NCBI GenBank assembly: GCA_964247055.1
Contig: OZ176055.1
Coordinates: 806,001 to 870,000, forward strand
Direction: 5' to 3'
Length of the DNA: 64,000 nt
Source of the DNA: Paragordius varius
Lineage: Eukaryota > Nematomorpha
Part shown: positions 41,318 to 50,300 of the stretch, in pieces
Numbering within the stretch: position 1 is the stretch's first letter
Layout: every line of letters begins with the position of its first letter
Notes under the pieces: generated by a model
What the model was told of the DNA's origin: nothing
The model's input: only the letters and a program-made list of their open reading frames with translations
Databases searched by the model: none
Translations under genes and position numbers: made by a program

Positions 41318-44300
41318 GTAACAGATTGAAATTATGCAGACATAATGTAAAAATGTAGAAACAAATTTTTTTTTCAAAGGATCAATCCCTTGTTGTTAAT
41401 CATTTTTTTGAATATAAATTATTAAATTACATTTATAAAATATATATAATCGATAGATTGTGTAACCAATTTACATTTCGCTATTTCATACTTTGCAATC
41501 TAAAAAGTATTATTTAAAATTATCAAGTGTAAAAAATATAGCGGTCTTTTTAAAAAAATATATTTCTTTATGTTTTTACGTTTCGTCCGTATAAATTATA
41601 TTATATTTTTTACTGTATGTGTAGTAAAAAAAGATTGAACATTAAAATAATAAATTACCCATTAGAAAAAAAATTATATTAAATTTCAAATTAAAACTGC
41701 ATAGAAATATATTTTTTAAAACACCATAATCTTACAAAGTAATAATCATATAGGTAGAAAGAAAAAATAGACTTAAAATATGACGGTTTCTCTTTACAAA
41801 AATATTAGTTTTTATAATATTTTTATGTCTTTGCCATTTAAAATTTTTAATGATATAGGCCAACATTAATTTTTTTTACATTATTCATCAAATAATATAA
41901 AATAAAAAATGGTTTTAAGTGCAATGGTTAAATTTTCAAAAACTTTATTTCAAAAAAGATTATAAATGTAATTTACCATATTCAAGTTAATTTTAAAAGT
42001 CTATTATAAAAAATAAAATACCTCAATAAAATTTAAGGAACCAATCTTGAATGCTAAATGCATGAAATTGGCATAGACATACGTTGTGTTCAAAAATGAC
42101 AGTTTTTTATGAATCACCTTTCCTTGTATAATACATTTGGGTGTTTCTATTAATCGATAAACTAAACTATTTTCATTAATATTTTCATTTTGATTATTTT
42201 CATTATTGTAATAATATCCTGTGGGTGAATGTAATGGTATAAGGTAGGAATGTACATTTTGAGATGCTATAAAAAAATGTTGAAATAAAATAAAAAATTT
42301 CGAAGTCCTAAATAATTTCTGGGGTGTTTTATATAATTTTTTTGATTTTTACCCCCTATTTAACACTTCGATTCAAAGTGGGGCATCTAAATACCCCAGA
42401 CTAAATTTAAATTAATATTTTTGAAAAACTACTGAAGGAAACAGTCCCAATGTAAATTTATACTTCTATCCTGATCAAAATTATATATATAAAAGTCAAA
42501 TATCTAAATAAAAATTTTGTTTGGAAAAAAAAATTCCATGTGTCAAACTACTTTGACGCCATTTTTATTTTACAAAATTTTTGCAAAATATCGTGTTTAT
42601 TTGATTCAAAAACTAAACGTAATTGTTAATTTAAATTACATCTAATATTGATAGAAGTAGAAAAAGTGGTTTATTTTATATTATTTTCGATTTTACCATT
42701 GCACACATAATGTCACGTTGACCAAATTTTTACCTTCTTTCGGTTTTAGTTTAAACTTAGTATCAAGTATAAATTTTTCATTTCGGTTTATTAATGGTTA
42801 AAAGTTCAAAATTTTGCCATGGTTTCGATTCTTTCCATATGTTTTTCAAAGATTTTAATTTCAAATAGGCGTAGGGTATTTGAATACCCCAATTTGAATC
42901 AAAGGACTAAAAAATGAATGTGTTGTATCCAAGTGTTATTAGACAAGTTGATTACATTTATCATTAAAAAAAATTTTTTTATATAAAAGATTGTACCATA
43001 TTGTAAATGTTCATATTTAATGCAAGTCAACAATCCTTGAACCTCGTGATAAAAACTGCATAAATCCATGGCGGGTGAATTAGAAACATTCATATTCTTA
43101 CCAACTATTTCCATTTCGCCTAAAATTTTAAAGAAAAATAAAATGATCCATCATTGATTGATTGGTATAAAATAATTAAACAATCTTCTTGAATTTTAGA
43201 TTTAAATAATTTAATACAATATTGAATAATATAAGAAAAAGGATTTTATAAATATATACAAGGCGAAAAATAAAATGGAAAAAAACGAAATATATGTTTT
43301 TTAAAAAGAAAACTAATTTCCGAAATCTACCCTGATTTTTTGAATTTAAACCTATCGTTTAGGGTTTCAAAATTAGGGATACCTTAGAAAGTTAAACATA
43401 AGGGTATCATTTACAATTCGATCACCCACCAACAATTCAAATTTACCCTCAAATAAATTATATGTTTTTTAAGATTAAAAATTACCTATATATTTATATT
43501 TTCAAACATAATAAAAATGTTTATAAAAATAAAATAATACTGAAAAAAATTATAAACTAAAAGCCATAAGGATATATTTTATATTAATAATAAATTATAT
43601 TAGTTCGAAAACCAAATTTTATTTTTAGGGTGAATTTTGATTGTTCAATGGCGAAAAATTGTTCGATGGTGAATTTGAATTGTTCAAGGGTGAATTTAAA
43701 CTGTAAATGGTATAATATAAAATTTATATTGTAAAATTATGTGAAATTAAAATTCCAAACAATACCTATATTTCGGAATATATTTTCAATATTAAAATTA
43801 TATCTACATCAGCGATAAAAAAAAGCAAAATACATCCGGACCACCTTTATTCAAAAATATGATTTTTATTAAGTGAAATAATATTGATTTCTCTAAATTA
43901 AAAAATCTAATCTTTCACTACTATTTATAATTATTTTCCATTTTTAAATATAATAATTGTAGTCTCAAACAAACTTACTAACGAAAAAAGTTTAAAAAAC
44001 GAATTTATTACGAAATATTTTGAAAAGTAAAAAGAAAATAAAAACTTGAAATATGGTTATCACAGCAAGCCTGCCATAACTTAAACGTAGCTAAATCCTG
44101 TTCATTCAAAGCTTTTGATTGTGGTTGTTGATTAGTTTCTTTGTGTAAAAAGGTGTCAGTATTTTCTTCAGAGCTACTTTCAAAAGAGGATTTACTAAGA
44201 GTTTCAACATCAATGCCAAAATAAATGAAACGTGAAGGAAAGGTAGGTATAAGGGTATTATGTAAGGCTTGATCATAACAACACACTGGTTGATATTTGA

Positions 44301-47300
44301 AAGATTGTGTAGTTTGATAATTAAAGGAGGATTGATTAGATTTTACGTAATGCGTAAGTTGAAATTTAAGACGGGCGCAATTACCCTCAATTATAACGTA
44401 TCTAATGATATAATACCATTTACAGTTTAAATTCACCCTCAAACAATTCAAATTCACCCTTGAACAATTCAAATTCACCTTTGAAAAATTCAAATTTACC
44501 CTTGAACAATTCAAATTTACCCTAAAAATATATTATGTGTTTTCGAACAAATATGACTCATTATGAATATGAAATGTATCTTTATAGCACAGTTTATTAT
44601 TTTTTCAGTATTACTTTATATTAAACAATTTTTTCTAAATATTTAAAAATATACGTAATTTTTAATCTAAAAATGCGTATATTTAATTTGAGAGTGATTT
44701 GAATGGTTCAAGGGTGAATTTGAATTGTGTAAGGGGTGAATTTGAATTGAAATATAGCTAAGAATCGAAAAAATAAGAAAACTACAGAAAATTAAAACTG
44801 ATTATTATAAAAGACTAACATAGAGATGTTATAAAACATAAAATTTGACAAATTAAAAGCATAATAAATATATAACATAAATGTAGGCGTTTGATACAGT
44901 AAAAATTACACGGACAAAACGTAAATATATAAAGACAAATATTTTTATCTAAAAAAGACAACCAAACTTTTTAATACCATAATTTTTCTCATATAAGGTA
45001 TTTTAAAACAATGAGTTGGATTGAAATAAATCATGATTTAAAAAGTATCGTTGTCTTTTAGAAAAGCATATTTATCATATCACGTTTTGTACGTTTAAAT
45101 GTTGTAATTTTTATTTAAAAAAATATTATAAATAAATTTATGACAATAAACAATTAATTTAGCAAAATTATAAAATATCCTGTATTTGATAATATAAAAT
45201 TAAATTTTTTTTTAATTTTTTCAAAATATTTCATACGAAAAAAAGAGAAATATATTTTAATATTTAAAAAATATAGAGGTAAAAATAAAAAATACACTTA
45301 TGAAAAATAATGAATTATATAACAATTCTCCAAATTATTTTAAAAAAGAAAACTAACCTATAATCTCTTCGGGCTTGTTCAAGTGTACATGGACATTCTT
45401 CAAAAATTCGTTGAGTGTTTAAAGAAACATTAAATGGTCGCTTGTATTCAACAAATAAATTGCGACAAGTGTCACCAAAATCTGACAGGACCGGAATGGT
45501 GTAATGATAAAGACCGATCTGACCTAATACACGAAATTTATTATAGAAATTTTTGTTTATAAAATAAACCACGCATTCTATAATATGTAAATTTTAATGT
45601 AATAAATTTATTATTCGTAATTTATTGAATAATAATAATTGTTTCAAACATCTTATTTATTTTCATCGGGTCTTAATTAAAAAAACTAAATATATTATTT
45701 ATTACTTTAAATTTTCAGGTGTTAATTTTTGAGTTTCATAAAAAAATTTAATAAACCATGTTATATATAATTATCTTTTTACTAGACACAAAATGTTTAA
45801 AAACATTCATTGTTTACTTTTTAAAATTGTTAATTAACTGAATTGTATAAAACCAATTTAATATATATAAAAAAATATTAATTTATCTTTTTTTCTAACC
45901 ACAAATCAACTACTTTATCGTATATAACTCATTATTTATATGAAATATATCTTTATGTGCATAGTTTATTATATTTTTTCAGTATTATTTGGAACTTACA
46001 AAAACATTTCATTTTTATTAAAAATATAAAAAATTATAGATGAAATTAATCTTAAAAAACATATAGTTTCAAAATACATAATTTATTTTAGAAAACCTGT
46101 ATTTCCTGGGACTTTTGCTATCCAATACGCATCACTAATGTGCGTTATATTGGTCCAAAATAGGGTCCAAGGACGCCCCCCTTTCAAATGGTCAAAAAGT
46201 GTGAAACCAATCAATACGTTTGCTATTGAAGGATTTTGTAATCCAAGCATACCCACGGGATCGCCACCATTATTATTCCACATGCTCGGAAAATAATGAA
46301 AAAAGATGTGAAAACTACTGCTGCTGCCTTTCCCCCCAAAAACTAGCACGGTTTGAAACGTTAATTTTACGGGGGACTGTTTAAGTAAAATTTAAAATAA
46401 AGTTGTTTTTGATATTTACATACTGTGTGAGTAATTAACTATACATTGCAAGTCAATCATTAAATAGTGCCGGACTTTAAGTGATTCTATTGGCTAGAAA
46501 GAATATCTTTTTAGTTTCATATCTCATTAAATATTTTTACTTTATACTTTAAATTTTAGTTTATATTTTAATTTTATTTTTTACGTTAGACCAAGATTAC
46601 GCGTAGTAATCAAAAATCATATAACAAAATCATATAATTTTAACTGAATTATAATTGCAATATAATAAAATGCATATACTTTATATGAACAATCTGATTC
46701 TTATAGCTACTTATTTTAAATGCTATTTAACATAATTAATGAAAAAATAGCAATGTACAGTTATTGACACAGTTTTGAATGTATCAAATTGTTATAATGA
46801 TGTTTTCAGTACTTTTAAAGGGATACGAGTCATTTAAGAAAGTTTATCAATCAGATTTCAAATTTAGCCAAATTCTAAATGGGCAAAATTCTCTGCACAT
46901 TATGTTATTATATATCTTTTGGGAAGAGAAGCCAAAAATAATTATAATAAAAGTAATGTTAAAATACTGCAAAAGTGTTCCGAGTAGGGTACGGTGTAAC
47001 ATTTTTCCATGTGACCACAAGCACAAATCGTGGTTTAATCAAATCTTTAACAGAGGCTCCACCCAACATTTGAGATATTTTAGCGCTAGATTTAAAAGTA
47101 CAAAATTATTAATTTTATTAATAATTTAAATTTGAAAGAGAAAATTAAAAAAGAAAAAGATATACTTTTTTTCTATATAAAATAATTTTTTATTTAACTC
47201 ATGTGATTACAATTGTTAAAACTATAAAACTGAACATCTCAATTCCTTATATCGCAACCCAAATCAAAAGGTCTAAAAAATATGGTTTTACTTTAAAAAA

Positions 47301-50300
47301 ATTAGAGTTTACTTTTTAAGTTTTGCATTTAATAATACAATTATATCAATATTTTCGCAAAAACGTAAAGACATTTTTACTAAAAAAGATCACTGTAAAA
47401 CTTAATTATTTAAATATAACTTATTGTTTTGATATATAAAGTATAGAAATTAGAAATGGAAATTGCCAACAGACAATATTACATATTTTAAAATGCTTAT
47501 TAATTCATTTATATAGGAAAAATTAGGGTTTAAAAAATATGGGGATAGTTATTTTCTTTTGAAAAAAAATATAATTTCTTGAAAGTTTTTACGTTTTATC
47601 ACGTATAATTCCCTTCTTTACTATCTCTTACTTTATATAATCAGGTATTCCGGGTTGACAGACCCCTTCATCCGTTTGTCGATTCAATCGTTTATGAGGA
47701 TTCATCTCATTATTTTCCTTGTCAATATTCTTGACTTCAGAGGCGCGTTTTTTCGTTTTTATTATGTTGGTTGGGGCACTTTTTTCAACTATTTGACTTG
47801 GGGGAGGGCTTTCATTTTCTGAACTTTGACGTTTTTTCCGTTGTTGACGAGTTTGGGCATTTTGATTATCATTAATAATGTCATCATCAGTATTTTGGCA
47901 AATTTCTTCTGTATATTCATCATCGGAGCTGCTTGGTAAAGAATCATGTAAGGAACGTTTTTGAACGGGCGTAATAGCCAAATTTTCAGCTGGCTTGGAA
48001 CTTTTGACATTTTTTCCAATTTTAGCGCTTTTAACAAATCTTTCTGTCGTGATTTCTTCGTCTACTACACCTTCTCGATTATCATTTTCATTTTCTCCAG
48101 GGTCTGAGTTCCTATTATTATTGTTGATTGATTTTTTTAGTGTGGTGGTTCTTTTTTTCATCAATGATGTTGGTTTTGGTGAAGAAGGAAGCAATTTTTC
48201 ACTATTTTGGTTGTTTTCTTGAGCTTTGGGCATAAAGGGCGTAGTATTCATTTGAGGAATAAAACTGGAAAGTATTTCATCACTGTTTGCCGGACTAAAA
48301 TTTTGATTGGAATTTCGTTGTTGCATGTCATCATCAATCAAACTTTGCTGTTTTGTTTTATCGCCTTTTTGCATAGGTGTAAAAAGTGTGTTGGGTAATG
48401 TTGAAACTCTTAAATTCAATAAAGACTGTGTCATCTCCGTAGTAGAGTATGTAGTATTTTTACTTTCTTCTTTCAACCCTTTTTCTGGAATATTTTTAGG
48501 GGTTTGATTTTTAACATCCATCAACGTTTGTTGATAATTTTTATTCGGGGTGTTTTGTTTGCTGATGAATGGTACAATAGTTTGCGAATCTACATAACAT
48601 TGCCAAAAAGTACCGCTATTTTTTTCATTCCCATTGTCTGGGTCTGATGGAGGGTCCGTTTGTTTTTGTTGCATATTACGACCTGAAACCGAAATTGGTA
48701 TTAAATCGGTCCAAAATGGTGCAATTATACTTAGTTTTTCAAGCGCCGCCGCACTAGAAGAATTAACATACGCAAAAGATTGATTTTGTCGTTTTTGTAT
48801 TATGTCGGGGGCTAAGTTTTGTTGCACACTTAGATTCAAGATTGGGTTTGGTAAATTGATAGCTTCATTGATTGAGATGTAACCATTTGTAGATATCTAA
48901 ACGATATATATATATATAATATAAATTTTCGGTTAAAACAGTAGCATCTGGTTAAAAAGAACAAATAGCAATTAAATTGATTCGCCCTTCCTATGTTTCA
49001 ACATAATTTTGACGCTTTAATTATGGACGAAACCCAATTACAGACCATACGCTGCTGTAAAAAGTGATATTAAAAATTTGAAAAAATATATACATATAAA
49101 TCGTGTATTATGTGCCCATTTATGTGTATGCTTTGCCCAAAATTGATAGGGACTCGCGCAATTTCGTCATCTGACAACATGGAATGTGGGGGCGTATATT
49201 TTCCCGTGGAACTATCATCATTATACCACAAATCAATCCAACTTGAATCTAATTAAGAAAAAAATGTAAAATAAAAATAATTATTTTCATCAAAATATTA
49301 TGCTTTAATGCAGGCGTGTCCAACAGGCGACCCTGGTAAAATTTGTAAATGTTATCATAATTTGCAAAAATATGAAAATCTTATCAAAATTGATATTTTA
49401 CAAACAATTATCTAAATAAGTCAATCCCATTGTCAAGGACTAGAAAAACAAATGTTTTATTATGTTTGTATTTCATAGTTTTCTGTTTAAATTCCTAATA
49501 AATTATTTATGAATATCCATATATATATATCGAATTTTTTGAGTTAAAAATGCGACCTACGATCACGATTTCGTTAAAGATAAAGAATTTTTAATTTCAC
49601 TTTTTTTATTAGTTTTTTTATGACAAAAGTTTATAAATATTGCCATTAACAATGCAATCCAACACACGTCATGACAGGATACCAAGAGAGTCCTTGACAA
49701 AAGCAGCCATCTATCTATTTATCTATTAACTAAACCTAAATTGATATCTATTGATAAAAACTAAGGTATCAAATACAGTATTTCATTATTTTGAGTAATC
49801 ATTTATTACACAAAGATAAAATTGCATTCATTTATTTAGGGCTCTGATAAAATTTCAGTGGATTAAAAGGCATAATTATTTAACCATTTGTAACTTAACT
49901 TTTGTTAGACATTTGAAACGAATGCGGTAAAAATTCATAAATTTAAACATATGACTCTGTTTCAAAAAATTTAAATATTAAACAATGTTTTGTGTTCGAA
50001 TAATTGTAAAATACTTAATTGAACAGATATTTACAGACAAGATTTTGGGTAACGTGGTGTGTTCGTTTCTAAAAAAACTTTGTTTTCAAAAAAATATACA
50101 TTATATCAAAGATGAATAATATAATATTGTATATATATATATATATATAATTGAATGATATAAAATTGATATTAAGTCAAGGTTTTATAATACATATTCA
50201 ATAAAGTTTTTTTTCATTACAAGCAATTCTAACCTCCATATCTGGGTTTTTTCCCGTTTTCCGCACCACGAATTGGGCCAAACAGGCTTAGAAGACAGTA

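Noticed and set aside
44008-44514. A 168-residue frame beginning with repeated VNLNCSR units
   Set aside because: The first third is MITE D 21-bp repeats read through. Only the part from 44401 down is exon 7 (AMOP).
46779-47129. Plus-strand frame of 116 residues
   Set aside because: It is antisense to NIDO exon 4 (47085-46968), which is supported by domain match and splice phase.
47789-48507. Several overlapping frames on both strands
   Set aside because: Shadows of exon 3 of the NIDO gene.
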